A stretch of DNA of 64,000 nucleotides from Rachicladosporium sp. CCFEE 5018 (lineage: Eukaryota; Ascomycota; Dothideomycetes; Cladosporiales; Cladosporiaceae), in assembly GCA_002077045.2 (NCBI GenBank), contig KZ111195.1, positions 1 through 64,000 of the forward strand. Direction: 5' to 3'. A program made the position numbers and the translations under genes. Positions 34,399-45,922 of the stretch are shown here, one piece after another. The notes under the pieces are model-generated. The model worked only from the letters and a program-made list of their open reading frames with translations. It had not been told where the DNA came from and ran no database searches. Within the stretch, counting starts at the first letter, position 1. Every line of letters starts with the position of its first letter.

Positions 34399-35846
34399 CT
34401 ACCATGCAAGCCCAGTTTTCGTACTGGTACAGGCATCGACCTGGGAGCAGAAAGCTTCATCATCCGCCGAGGGATTGTCAAGCGTGGCAACAGGCGTCGC
34501 TGGCCAGATCTGCCGGCCTAGCTTTTGCTCCTTCGACCAGTGCTCAGATAGCGTCCGCCGCACCTGTTCTTGGAAGAACAGAGGGCCCTGTGAGTCGTCA
34601 GCTGGTGTTAGTCATTTGATAGACCATCGTACATACGCGTTCTTTGTCTGGATGTAGGTTGCCTGATGTGAAGACGCCAGCACCAAGATTCTTCTGTGCA
34701 CCCTCACAAAGCTCGTTGTCTTCTTCAAGGACTTGCTTGTAGAATGCACATATGTTGGCAAACTCCTCGTCGCCGGCGTTCTGGTGTCGGTATACCTCAC
34801 ACTCGATTTTACTCGTAGTCGCCGAAGTCGGGAACATGCGTTGGATGTAGAAGAAGTTGTCTCTGCAGTTGAAGACTGTCAGCGAATGAACCAAGCAGAT
34901 GTACACCATCAAGGCGTACTCACGTGCAGGTGACGGATGTGGTCGGATGGAAGAAGGTAATCGCGCGTCTGAATTGCCCATCTGCCTGATCCTTGTTGAA
35001 TATGAAGTGGCGCATCTGATTGCTATTTGGCTCGACCTGATACTTGTTGAGGTCTGATACCCCAGCTATCAGAGGGTGCGAGGTTGCGCAATGATAGCAC
35101 TCGTTGTAATTATCGATCAGCGACTTCCAGGTGGCCTTGCACTCCATCTCCCAGTAGTGATCGAACTTGAACTCCTTCTTGAAATCGAACTGCTGCATCA
35201 TCTCCTCGTTCATGGCATCTCCGTGCGCGGAGTTCCAGCTGGTGTCGGGAGCCCCAGCCTGTAGGTTCGCCCAAACAAAGCCATATGCATCGATATGAAT
35301 ATTGATCGGCAATAGATTCTGCGTGGACTTGTCGAAGCCCTCAACGTTCTCGAATCTCGGCGCCTTAGCGAGCTTGCCGTTCAGCCCATAGCTCCAACCG
35401 TGATACGTGCAGCTCAGAATGTTGGCCGTCCCGGATTGCTTCTGCACTATGGGGAATGCTCGATGTCGACAGACATTGTGAAACCCGTTGATCTTGCCCT
35501 CTCGATCCCGTACTAGGAAAAAGGAATATCCCGCTACATTGAATTGCTGATATTCTCCAGGGGTCACGAATCGTATGTCGTGTGTGAGAAGAATCCAGTC
35601 TTTGGAGAAGATCGCTCGTCGCTCGAGTTCATAGAGCGCCTCGCCTCTGTACCAAGATGCCGGTAGACTACGGGGGACTTCTTTGGAAGCCGTGTCAACA
35701 GGTTGTCGACTGAAGTATCGCCATATGATCGTTCCGGCCTCTCCAGCGACAGTCTAGGTTATTGCCCTTTCACAATGATCGGTATACGGCACTGTGCCAG
35801 ACAGCTTGTTGAAAGCCGACCAAGGAGACAAGCACCCAGGAGACAT
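34399..35846 (-). CDS. Rieske non-heme iron oxygenase (choline monooxygenase / demethylase type)
   Basis: Rieske-type oxygenase alpha subunit. Well-supported exons: 35753-34924, 34862-34637, 34587-34399. The N-terminal exon (35846-35793, before a 39-bp intron with weak donor GTGCCG) is tentative. The Rieske cluster is VCRHRAFP followed by CTYHGWSYGLNGKL (C-x-H, C-x-x-H). The mononuclear iron site is DNYNECYHCATSHP. The conserved start LPASWYRGEALYELERRAIFSKDW is present. Proteins of this type oxidise or demethylate quaternary amines (choline, carnitine, stachydrine, glycine betaine). No hxn gene of A. nidulans that I know is a Rieske protein, so this is an extra member. It shares a divergent, motif-bearing promoter with an MFS permease. 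A separate reductase is not present in the window. Confidence 0.88.
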
Positions 35847-35875
35847 TGCTTTGGGTGGGTCTGCTGCATCTCAGC

Positions 35876-35883
35876 AGTGGGGG
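35876..35883 (-). promoter_or_regulatory. Cluster motif site 2 (CCCCCACT on minus strand)
   Basis: On the minus strand it reads CACTCCCCCACT, a near-palindromic double of the core. It is close to the tentative start of the Rieske gene, which supports either a very short leader or a start codon further downstream. Confidence 0.6.
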
Positions 35884-36916
35884 AGTGTAAAGTACGGCAT
35901 GGCAGGACTCCCCGGAAAGCGGCAGCTTGAATGCATCACCTTGATATGATCTTCGACACTATGCTTCACCGAAGTCTGATTCCAGGACAGCTGATGATCA
36001 ACATCCCTCATGCAGCGGAGTGTGTGCAGACGGCGCGGCCAGAATGAGCATGCACCAAATGACGTTCGTTCTCTTGAGTTGAGGCCACAAATCAGGCATG
36101 CAGTCTGTACACACAGCTCTGCCATCTAGTAACTTACGAAATCTGCCTTCGCCGAGCCACCTGAGCTCATGGCCTATCTCTCATTCATGCATCATCGGCA
36201 TTGCGTTCTGGCGGAGCTAACTCTGCTCGTCCAGGCTTGAAGGTCTCGCGAGTGGGCACTTATCGCTCAAGCACCAATGGACTGCGCCGGCACGGCAAAC
36301 ATATCGTGGCGGAGCGATCGAGTAGCACTGGCGGTTGAGTGAGCCGCCTGCCACTCAAGCGACGCTCTCTCGAGATATGTAACTAGCGCGCAATGACATT
36401 GGCGGCGCAGTAGACAACAGCATAGACACCTGCAGACTGTTGGACGAGCGGAGGTTGTGAATGGACGAACACAACACCGCGGGCAATTGATGAATCAGAG
36501 GCCCTCAGAGTCTGCGAATTCGACGGTCATCTAATATCGTCTGTCGTCTGCAAAGCGTGCTGGATGAGAATCAATTCGATAAGGTGTCCCTGCAGTTGCC
36601 ACACTGTCACCACTACTGCCACTGCCAATCATCAATTTTACGAAGAGCTGAGGAAGTGTGTGTCACATCCAGTCTGCGTTTACTTGAAGTTCTAGCGGTG
36701 TGCCTGTGCAATGTGGAACAGGATATCCGGGCAATAGGGTACCACCTAGACCGCAGATCATCTGTCTGAAGACAAGTCCTTCTGCATGGGTCCCTGGCGA
36801 CCCGAATCTAGGCTCTCGAAGCTTTAGAAGGGCTGTGGTAATCGATTGAATGCCTAGTGTACTTGGAGTGCTATCTCCCACGTGGCGTGATTAGTACTGA
36901 TTAGACAACAGTGTGT

Positions 36917-36926
36917 CCCCCACTCT
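36917..36926 (+). promoter_or_regulatory. Cluster motif site 3 (CCCCCACTCT)
   Basis: About 190 bp upstream of the MFS permease start at 37112. Confidence 0.65.
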
Positions 36927-37111
36927 CGAATATAGGCCTGTGGGCACGTCCCGACGACCATGCAACCGCTTCACATCGATAGGACTACGGTAGACAGCAT
37001 CGACGGTCTATATGAAGTCCGAAGTGAGACTCCAGTGGACTGGAACGAGAAACCACCCTTCTTTGATCACCACTCCATCGACGTAACGCCAGACCAGAAC
37101 GCGGGCCCTTC

Positions 37112-38808
37112 ATGGCGACCTCATACGATCACGATGTCAAGCACGACGACAAGACCACTGTGTCTTCCGATGTCGAACATGGCGTTGGTGTCATCGAGCC
37201 CATCGAGGACCAAGCCAATCAAGACTACTACGGAAAGTCTATCTCGGATTCATACCGACTCAAGTCAGAGATCGTCGCGAACTGCATGACCGAGATGGGC
37301 ATGGGTCGATATCAGTGGGAGCTATTCGTCGTTACTGGATTTGGTTGGATCACCGACAACTTGTGAGTCTGCTGCTTTCCACCTCTGCCAGGATCTGACT
37401 GACACACAATGCAGCTGGAGTCAAGGCATTGGCACCATCCAACCGGCCGTCGCACTTGAGTTCACAGACGTCAGCCGCATCACAACCAGCTCTGTTGCGT
37501 ACTACGTCGGCATGATCGTTGGCGCATCGTTCTGGGGCATCTCGTCAGACTTCATCGGCCGGAAGCCGGCCTTCAACATGACTATCCTGATTGGTGGTGT
37601 TTTCGCCGCAGCTGTCGCCGGCCTGGACAACTTCGCTGGCTTCTGCGTGTTGTGGTTCCTCATCGGTACCGGTAAGTCATCTCCCGGAGGCGTGTGGGCC
37701 GTGGCTGACTTTCGCAGCCGCTGGCGGCAACGTACCTGTGGACAGTCTTTTATTCCTCGAGTTCATTCCTGGGAGCCATCAGTACCTTCTCACTGCTCTC
37801 AGCGCCTTTTGGAACCTTGGACAAGTCATTGTCAGTCTCCTGGGTTGGGTATTCCTTGCCAACTTCTCCTGCAGCTCGGACGCTGAGGTCTGCCTCAAAA
37901 GCGACAATATGGGTTGGCGATACGTTATGATCACGCTTGGAGGGATTGCTCTGGCCTTTGCTTTCATCCGCATGTTCATCTTCAAGATGCCCGAGTCGCC
38001 TCGCTATCTGTTGTCGAAGGGCCGCGACGCTGAGGCTGTCGAAGCAATTAACTTTATCGCACGTCGCAACAAGGTGCCAGAGCCAATCACTCTCGCAATG
38101 CTTCAAGAGGTCGATGCTCAGCTGGGCAACATCAATGCTGCAGAAGATGGCGGCGCTGGATTGACGAAGATGGAGATACTCAAGGACAATCTCAAGGACT
38201 TCGAACCACTCAACTATAAAGCACTGTTCGCAACACGGAAGCTTGGCCAGCAGACTGGTATCCTGTGGGCCATTTGGCTTGTTATTGGCATTGCGTACCC
38301 TCTGTTCTTCAACTTCCTACCGACATACCTGTCAAGCAAGTTTACCTCAGATGCGACCTTCGATCAGACATACCGCAACTACTGCATTGTTTCGGCCGTC
38401 GGGGTCGCCGGTCCAATTTCAGCTGCGGTACTGGTCAACACTCGCGGTGGTCGGCGATGGGCGATGGGTGGTTCCGCGATCGTAACCGGCGTCTTCCTCT
38501 TTGCCTACACAGCCGCCGACACACCCTCAATGGACTTGGCTTTCAACTGCATCACCAGCGTGCTGGGCAACTTCATGTATGCCATCATGTACGCGTTCAC
38601 GCCCGAGTCCTTCCCTGGCCCGCATCGTGGACTGGGGACTGGGCAAGCTGCTACACTGCTTCGCTTTGGTGGTCTCTGCGCGAGTCTGATCGGGACGTAT
38701 ACGAACTTCACCGTTGTACCGATCTATGTGAGCGCAGCGATGTGGATCCTGACGGGCTTCATGTCCTTCGGTCTGCCTTTCGAGAGCCATGGTCACGGAG
38801 CATTATGA
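37112..38808 (+). CDS. MFS permease, sugar/aromatic-acid transporter-like (HxnP/HxnZ type)
   Basis: Membrane transporter of the major facilitator superfamily, 532 aa. Exons: 37112-37362, 37415-37671, 37718-38808. It has about 12 membrane segments in two halves. The inter-repeat motif GISSDFIGRKPAF lies between helices 2 and 3, RMFIFKMPESPRYLLSKGR follows helix 6, and a central cytoplasmic loop follows. The PESPRYL signature favours the sugar-porter/SV2-like branch over the anion:cation symporter branch seen at 48084. The A. nidulans hxn regulon has two MFS genes, hxnP and hxnZ; I do not assign which this one corresponds to. The likely cargo is the pathway substrate or an intermediate. Confidence 0.85.
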
Positions 38809-39219
38809 GGAGAAAATGTACATGCTTGGAGCAGACTGTAGAGTATATAACACCTAGTAGAATTTGCGCATTTTGCAACACTGTACAAATGCCAACTCTT
38901 AGCGACATTTTAACGCGTCACGATGCACGACGCGCGACATCTTGATGGTTCCTGTTCGTCCTGTCTATTGAAGGACGCATTGCTCTCTACCACGTCTAAG
39001 ATCGAGCGCGACTGGTTGCTGACGACTTGTGACAATGTGACGCAGATGCGTCGGCCGTTCCGAAGAAGTATCGGTATGTATCTCAGCATATGTCCGCCGT
39101 TTCCACCTTTCGCTTTACGCGATACACCTGCCGCTGTCGCCGTCTTCGCACATTCGATGCCTTCATTCCACCTTTCTCTTTGCACGATTACACCACGCTA
39201 GGGTCCTACCCGCGTCGCC
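38809..39219. other. Intergenic, amidase 5' region
   Basis: A 411-bp interval. I find no copy of the CCCCCAC motif here, so the amidase is the one cluster gene without an upstream site. Confidence 0.55.
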
Positions 39220-41023
39220 ATGTCCTGGGAGGAAATTGTCGCAAGCAAGCGGGCTGTTCGCGATGCCGCTGTGGCAGAATTCGCCTTCAATGGGTTGACG
39301 TCGCCAACAATCACAGCAGACGACGACGCGTCGTCGCTGGTGCGCCGTCTCAAAGATGGAGAAGTCAGCACGGAAACGGTTGTTCGAACATACATCAATA
39401 AGTATGTGCGATACTACGTGAAGAACACTCATCACAGCTGACCATAGTCAGTGCTTGCAAGGCACAAGCAAAGGTGACTTGAATTAGTACGACATGCCAC
39501 AGCTGTTGCTCACGATCTACAGACTAATTGCCTAACGGAAGTCTGCTTCGCTGCCGCGATTGAGCGAGCACAAGCCCTTGACGCACATTATCACACAACT
39601 GGAGAGGTGATTGGCCCTCTGCATGGTGTGCCCGTATCTCTCAAAGACCAGTTTGACCTTAAAGGCATCGATTCTACCATTGGCTATGTTGGCCGGGTCT
39701 CCAAGCCTGCCACTGCCAACGCATGGATCGTTGATGTACTGGAACGACTTGGGGCTGTCGTGATCGCAAAGACCAACCTCCCTCAGAGCATCATGGTAAG
39801 CTATGCGCACGCATTCTGCAGTACGTTCCTGACATGAGTAGTGGTGCGAAACAGAGAACCCACTCTTTGGCCTTACAACGAGTCCCTTGAACCCACTGTT
39901 CACAGTTGGCGGATCTTCCGGCGGCGAGGCTGCAATGCTTGCTTTACACGGCAGCTTAATTGGTTTCGGTACCGACATTGGCGGCTCGATACGTATGCCC
40001 GCGCATATGAACGGTCTCTGGGGGTTGAAGCCAACGGTGTGTAGTCAGAGCTCCCAAGCATGTCACGAAATACTGACAGGAGGCAGAGCAACCGGATGTC
40101 ATACCGGGGCGTGACTGTTTCTACCGACGGACAGCAGCACGTTCCATCTTCTGTTGGACCAATGACAAGATCCTTATCTTCGATGATAACTATCACAAAG
40201 GCCATTGTCGATGCCGAGCCGTGGTCTGCGGATGCACAATGTCCACGATTACCCTGGCGGAACGACTGCCTAGAAGAGTACTCTACTCGGCCTTTGACAA
40301 TTGGGTTGATGCTCGACGACGGTGTAGTCAAAGTGCATCCTCCAATCGAAAGACTCTTTCGCGAGCTCGTGGCGAAGTTGCAAGAAGCAGGGCACGATGT
40401 TGTGCAATGGGACGTCGGTCTCAACGCACAATGCGTCGAAATTATGGTACATCAAGCCACGCACAAGCTGACCTCGTTGCTGACTGTGCCAGGACGCATA
40501 CTACACTGCCGATGGCGGTGAAGACATCAAGCAAGCCGTTGCAGAGGGCGGAGAACCTTTCATTCCCCATGTTAAGGCGTTGGTGGAGCGTGGTCCCGCT
40601 ATCTCTGTCTACGAATACTGGAAGCTGAATCGCCGTAAGGTCGCAGCGCAGCAAGCCTACCACGAGATGTGGAACAATGCGCGGTCCTCGAAAGGTCGGC
40701 CAATCGACATCATCCTCACCCCGACAATGGCGCATACCTCGCTGCCGCACAGGAAATGTCGATGGGTCGGCTATACGAAGCTGTTCAATCTGCTGGACTA
40801 CACTGCAATGTCGTTCCCTGTAGGACGCGTATCGAAGACACTCGACTCCGGAAGTACTAACGAATATGTTCCCCGGAACGCCTACGATACCTGGAACTCG
40901 GCGCAGTACGACAGCGAAAATATGGACGGACATCATGTTGGATTGCAAATTGTCGGCCGACGCTACGAAGAAGAGAAGGTTCTCGGCACCGCAGTCCAGA
41001 TCGAGAAGTTGCTCAAGGGCTAA
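39220..41023 (+). CDS. hxnN: Amidase-signature hydrolase (HxnN-like)
   Basis: Amidase-signature enzyme. In A. nidulans, HxnN releases ammonia from alpha-hydroxyglutaramate late in nicotinate breakdown. Exons: 39220-39401, 39452-39473, 39523-39795, 39842-40036, 40087-40446, 40493-41023; 520 aa. Exon 2 is only 22 nt. The Ser-cisSer-Lys triad is visible: Lys in VPVSLKDQFD near residue 92, cis-Ser in VGGSSGGEAA and nucleophile Ser in FGTDIGGSIRMPA. It lies between the MFS permease and hxnM on the same strand. All introns are 46-50 bp with consistent phases, and no damage is seen. Confidence 0.85.
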
Positions 41024-41574
41024 GTTGTATGCTGTGTTCGTGGACGAGCCTTCGAAGATCACATTGTTCCACAGAACAAGGGGTGCATTGTAAAATCCCA
41101 GTCAACCGCCACGTTCCATACATCAAGTCGATGATATCAATAGTCAATATTGACTCTCCTCTCATTAGGTCACAAAGCTTTGCCTATGTACTCAAGTCGC
41201 TCCGGCCACAGTCTGGCAATCCAGCAATGTACACATCTGCTGGATCTCGTAGAGGGACACTACGACAAGCTGCTCATGTTCGACATGGCATCAGTGGTAT
41301 CCCTAGCTTCACCGCAGCCGTACTGAGTTAATTCCGATGAGTTCTTGATCGTACCTTAGGTACATCGAATGCAGGTACGCCATCACCCCACTCTTCATGC
41401 AGGATCTAAGGTTGGCTCTACAACCTTGTGTTTGTTGACTGCCTTACAGCTATAGCTCCCTGACATTTCACGATCCCTCACTCTTACAAGTGGTACCCTC
41501 GCAATTTGTCTTGCTGTCTACCGCCGCTGCCACTGGATCTTCGTTGGAAAACCTTAGGAACACTTGACTAAGCC
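41024..41574. promoter_or_regulatory. hxnM 5' region
   Basis: A 551-bp interval with no gene. It holds a one-base-shorter cluster motif at 41386-41395. Confidence 0.55.
41386..41395 (+). promoter_or_regulatory. Weaker cluster motif site (CCCCACTCTT)
   Basis: Four rather than five Cs before ACTCTT, about 180 bp upstream of hxnM. The following CATGC also occurs after site 1. Confidence 0.45.
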
Positions 41575-42697
41575 ATGGTGAAAAGAATCCTATGCACATA
41601 TGGGGTCGATATTGATGCTGTTGCGGGCTGGCTGGGATCTTACGGAGGCGAAGATTCGACGTCGGACATCTCGCGAGGATTGTGGGCTGGCACGCACGGT
41701 ACTCGACGCATGTTGAAGCTATTCGAGAAATACAACATCAAGGCGACTTTCTTCATACCTGGACATACACTGGAGACTTTCCCTGAAGAATGCGCAATGG
41801 TCCGTGATCAGGGGCATGAAATAGGGCTGCATGGTAAGTAATGTGTTCGCCGCCAAGACCTCCTGCTGACAGGCTTTACAGGCTACTCCCACGAAGATCC
41901 CACGAAGATGACACTGGAACAACAGCGAGACGTACTGGGCAAGACCTATCGTTTGCTGACAGACTTCTGCGGCAAGCCACCACGAGGGAGTGTAGCGCCC
42001 TGGTGGGAGACGGCGGAGGAAGGTGTGCAATTGATGCTCGACTATGGTATCGAATACGACCACTCCATGGCCCACGACGATGCACACATGTACTGGCTAC
42101 GTACCGGAGACAGCTGGACGAAAATAGACTATTCTCAAAAGGCAGAGACATGGATGAAGCCGCTGGTGCGCGGGAAAGACACCGGACTTGTCGAAATACC
42201 TGGGTAAGCAATCCTGAACCCCTCCAACAGCCCCCTGGGATCCTGGACACTGACAGCGCCATTGAGACACTGGGAGATAGACGATATCCCTCCGCTCATG
42301 TTTAGGAAAAATGCACCAAACTCCCATGGATACGTGAATCCTCGAGACGTTGAGGATACTTTCCGCGACCACTTCGATTATTACTACCGGGAGTTCGCGG
42401 ACGACCCAGATTCAAGCAAGATCTGCATGTTCGCCATCACATGCCATCCAGACGTGTCGGGCAAGCCGCATGTTCAGCTCATGCACGAGAGGTAAAGCTT
42501 GCACTAGTGAGTGAGTGATGTCCGACCGCTGAGTTCTACGCAGGCTGATCGAGCACATCAACAAACACGAAGGAGTAGAGTGGGTGACCATGGGCCAGCT
42601 CTGCGACGAGTTCAAATCGAAGAATGCACCCCCCGAAGGTGCTATGATGCCAGCGCCACCTGGGCAGATTCTGAAGCAAAGCGCCACTGGGCGATGA
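41575..42697 (+). CDS. hxnM: NodB/polysaccharide-deacetylase-like cyclic imide hydrolase (HxnM-like)
   Basis: Metal-dependent hydrolase of the CE4/NodB fold, in the branch (HpPgdA-like) that includes bacterial cyclic imide hydrolases. HxnM of A. nidulans opens 3-hydroxyglutarimide to the hydroxyglutaramate used by HxnN. Exons: 41575-41833, 41882-42203, 42267-42491, 42544-42697; 319 aa. Metal ligands: the Asp pair in GVDIDAV near residue 12, and HGYSHED near 86, recovered by joining exons 1 and 2. The catalytic-base region has SVAPWWE, and MFAITCHPDVSGKP lies late. Adjacent to hxnN, whose product would act next. Confidence 0.85.
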
Positions 42698-42997
42698 TAA
42701 TACCAGAGTGGAAGAGGATCTTCTGCACAACGCCAGGACATCATACCATTCTTTATCCAGCTGTTCCTCTGTGCCCACAGCGTTCATAACCGATCATCTC
42801 ATGCCTGATATCTGCAACAAGTTCCCATTGTCGATTTCCTACGCCACGATATGTCTGTTGGCTTGGACCATCTCCCGAACTACAAAAATTACCGACATGC
42901 ATCTCGGCTCTCGCGCTCATCACTCTGGATTACTAAGGTAGTATTGTTATCACTCGTATTTACACTTGTATTGATACTATCTTCGTGAGAGACCCCC

Positions 42998-43006
42998 CCC
43001 CCACTT
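42998..43006 (+). promoter_or_regulatory. Cluster motif site 4 (poly-C variant, CCCCCACTT)
   Basis: The core CCCCCACT is preserved inside a longer C run about 420 bp upstream of hxnX. The C run could have expanded by slippage. Confidence 0.45.
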
Positions 43007-43245
43007 TTGTGCACCCACTTATGCACACCTCTCAAGCCGCGTAATCTTGGCCGCGACGCCGCTAGTCAGTGATGGCCGGTACGCTACGAACGTAGCTCCA
43101 GCTGCTCGTCCGACATTGTCCCTATCGTAGATACCTGGCGCTACTGGCAGCTTTATCGCGATGTCCTCGGCGGCCGCCCATCTGATGGGGGGCATTTGGC
43201 GCCCCAGGTTCAGCAAAGACGTACTGCTAGTCTATGCACTGCTAT

Positions 43246-43253
43246 CCCCACTC
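43246..43253 (+). promoter_or_regulatory. Weaker cluster motif site (CCCCACTC)
   Basis: About 172 bp upstream of the hxnX start, at the distance seen for most strong sites. Confidence 0.4.
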
Positions 43254-43424
43254 CTCGTATCAAGAGGGGGTGACTACATTCGATGAGAGACGAGATCGGG
43301 GTCACTGTACCCTGCGTCTTGTTGCGGTCCAGACACGAGCGCATGATGGCATGCTCAAATCAGTCGAGTAACCTACCAATCACCGCCCCAATCGTGAGCA
43401 ACAAAGCGAAGGAGTAGCTCGAAT

Positions 43425-44996
43425 ATGTCGTCGATACCAATAAAGCAGCAACGGCAACGTGCCAACGAAACCCGTCTGAAGGTCAGTAAAGATCCATGTC
43501 TTAGCTCCAGCTATGGTCTCGTGATTGACTAACCATGGTATTCAGATCATAGTCGTCGGTGCTGGCCTTGGAGGTGTTGGAGCAGCTATTGCGCTGCTGC
43601 TCGCTGGCCATGAAGTGCAAATTTTCGAAGCAGCATCAGAAATCGCAGAAGTCGGGGCCGGAATTCAGGCGCTTCCCAACAGCAGTCGTGTGTTGCAATC
43701 ATGGGGCATGAAAGACTCCCTCGATCGATACTCAACCAAGCCCTCAAGAGTCAACATGCTCGGCTGGAAGGGCAACTTGATCTCCCACATGGACTTCGAA
43801 GAGTCAGCTTCCAGGTACCCGGGAACGTTCTACTGGGACTTCCATCGAGCGAATCTGCACCAGTGTCTGTTAGATAGAGCAGTCGAACTGGGTGCCGAAA
43901 TCCGGGTCAGATCTCGAGTTCTGGACGTCCAAATCCACGATTCTGGGGATTCAGCAACCCTCATCCTGGACAATGGCGAAGAGCACAATGCCGATCTAGT
44001 CGTTGGAGCCGATGGCATCAACAGTCGTCTGCGGGAGATCATGCTGGGTCATCCGGATCCGCCACAATTGACAGGTGATCTAGCGTATCGGCTGTTGCTT
44101 TCTACCAAAGAAATGCTGAAAGACCCTGAGCTCGCATCCTTTGTTACGGACCCTCAAGTCAACTACTGGCTTGGACCAGACGCTCATGCTGGTCAGTCCA
44201 CTTGTCTTCCAAAGCACCCTGTGTTTGTCATACGAATCATACGCTACATCGTACTGACCATGTACGTGCTTCACAGTGAACTACGTCCTTCGCGGTGGCG
44301 AGCTGTTCAACATGGTCCTCCTAGTACCCGACGACATGCCGGCCGGTGCCAATACACTCGCTGGCAATGTCGACGAAATGCGAGCTTTGTATGAAGGCTG
44401 GGATCCACGCATACCCAAGCTGCTCAATCTTTGTGAGTCCGTATGCAAGTGGCGCCTTTGCATCCGACCAGGCATGGAGACGTGGAGTCATCCGTCTGGC
44501 GCCTTCACGCTACTGGGCGATGCAGTGCACGCTACATTGCCCTATCTGGCGTCCGGGTGAGTATCTCTAGCACTTTATTGGTCTCGTCCCGCTGCTGACA
44601 TGTTGCAGTGCTGGCATGGCTCTCGAAGACGCTGCTGTCCTGGGCGAGCTGTTCGGACGCAGTAAGAATCCTCGTGCGCCCGCAGAGAAGAAGCGTTTGT
44701 TAGCAGTATACGAGCGATGCAGGAAGCCTCGCACAGAAATGGTAGTTCAACGAGGCAATCGTCAACAGTGGCTATATCATCTTCACGACGGTCCCGAGCA
44801 GAGGGAGAGAGATCGAGCGATGCAAGCTCTGGAAGAAGGAGAGGCTCTGGCATGGCGAGACTCTGGCTTATCAGCGAGATTACTTGGGTACAAGGTCGAG
44901 GTTGATGTTGATACTCACTGGGGCTCGCCCGATACCAGAGAGAAGCTGTCGCAGCATGACCCAGTGTTCACAGAGCGAGTGGCTGCTGTACTGTAA
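43425..44996 (+). CDS. hxnX: FAD-dependent aromatic hydroxylase, 6-hydroxynicotinate monooxygenase-like (HxnX-like)
   Basis: Class A flavin monooxygenase close to salicylate and 6-hydroxynicotinate 3-monooxygenases. HxnX of A. nidulans converts 6-hydroxynicotinate to 2,5-dihydroxypyridine with loss of CO2. Exons: 43425-43481, 43546-44191, 44277-44556, 44609-44996; 456 aa. The first exon supplies a 19-residue basic N-terminus directly before the Rossmann motif IIVVGAGLGGVGAAIAL. Further motifs: LVVGADGINSRLRE (DG motif) and FTLLGDAVHATLPYLASGAGMALEDA (GD motif), the last spanning an intron. It keeps the hydroxylating step of the canonical pathway, so a 6-hydroxypyridine-type intermediate is expected even without hxnS. 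Confidence 0.86.
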
Positions 44997-45517
44997 AATG
45001 TACCTGCATATTTACCAGAGCGTGAGGATCCCAATGGGAAACACTCCTTGCTGGGGCATCTATCGTCTACTTCATATCAACGGGACTTCTATCAAGGTAC
45101 TGTCAGTCAGGCAGGCTCATCGAAACACCGGCTCAGTAGGGCCTGGATGACAGTCGCGATCATGACAACAGTAGCACATGGATCTTCGGATCTTGGAAGA
45201 GCGATGGTTGCATTGTCCGTTTAGCAAGCCGTATCAAATATGTGCAGCAGAGCGGGACACAGTCTCCGAGCAACGCACTGGCAAAGATGGAGCCTCTCCC
45301 CACTGTAGACGGTATGATCATAAAGAGCCACTGTCTTGCCCTGACACCGTGCTCTCTGTTTGCCACGTTGGAATCGAGTTCCTTCGTTCGTAACAAAGAT
45401 ACACGCCGCTTCGCATACTCGACGTTACGCCTGCTTGCACCTGCAGACAAGGCGCCTCACCATCCAGTGCGTGTACACAACATCAAACGATTGTCATGTC
45501 GGTTCTACGATACTGAC
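44997..45517. promoter_or_regulatory. SnoaL-like gene 5' region
   Basis: A 521-bp interval. A CCCCACTG site at 45298-45305 is the only motif-like element. An open frame continues upstream from the SnoaL-like gene to 45242 but lacks family similarity there. Confidence 0.45.
45298..45305 (+). promoter_or_regulatory. Weak cluster motif site (CCCCACTG)
   Basis: About 213 bp upstream of the SnoaL-like start. It matches only the CCCCACT core. Confidence 0.3.
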
Positions 45518-45922
45518 ATGCTATCAGTGGCAGACCAAGCAGCTATCACCTCACTTCTCCATGCATACGGTACCGTGCTGTCCTCGAGAAAGATCGAGGA
45601 CGTACTGGAACTATATACCCACGATGGTGTAATCATGGCGCCTGGCTTTGCGCCTGCAGTTGGACAAGCCGAGATAGGAAGAGCGTATGAGCGTATCTTC
45701 AACACCATCAAACTCGAAATCGACTTCGAGATCGACGAGATCGTAGTGATGGAAGACAGTGTCTGGGCGTTCGCACGCACGACTGCCCATGGCACGAAGC
45801 ATTGGCTCAAGAAGGGAAGCGAGGAATCTCATCACAATCAGGAGCTCTTCGTTTGCCAGAAGATCGAAGGAAGATGGAAGGTTGCTAGGTATAGCTTCTC
45901 GAGCATGAAGCCGCTGATGTGA
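45518..45922 (+). CDS. SnoaL/ketosteroid-isomerase-like (NTF2 fold) small protein
   Basis: Single exon, 134 aa from the ATG at 45518. It begins MLSVADQAAITSLLHAYGTVLSSRK and has the NTF2/SnoaL-like pattern: N-terminal helices, LYTHDGVIMAPG, a helix, then strands ending in VARYSFSSMKPLM. A typical SnoaL-like protein is this size. Such proteins act as isomerases, cyclases or dehydratases, or only bind small molecules. It is not among the A. nidulans hxn genes I know. Its place inside the cluster and a weak motif upstream suggest a role on an unstable ring-opened or tautomeric intermediate. That is inference only. Confidence 0.75.
   Translation: MLSVADQAAITSLLHAYGTVLSSRKIEDVLELYTHDGVIMAPGFAPAVGQAEIGRAYERIFNTIKLEIDFEIDEIVVMEDSVWAFARTTAHGTKHWLKKGSEESHHNQELFVCQKIEGRWKVARYSFSSMKPLM

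Larger units (their letters stand above)
35847..37111. promoter_or_regulatory. Divergent promoter, Rieske oxygenase / MFS permease
   Basis: About 1.27 kb with no supported gene. One cluster motif lies near each end (35876-35883 and 36917-36926), one beside each gene. Confidence 0.65.
42698..43424. promoter_or_regulatory. hxnX 5' region
   Basis: A 727-bp interval with no gene. It holds a run of ten Cs followed by ACTTTT (42993-43008) and a second, shorter motif at 43246-43253. Confidence 0.55.

Noticed and set aside
42993..43002. Run of ten Cs as an isolated homopolymer artefact
   Set aside because: Not fully rejected: it ends in the same ACTT context as other motif sites, so it is listed as a weak motif variant with low confidence.
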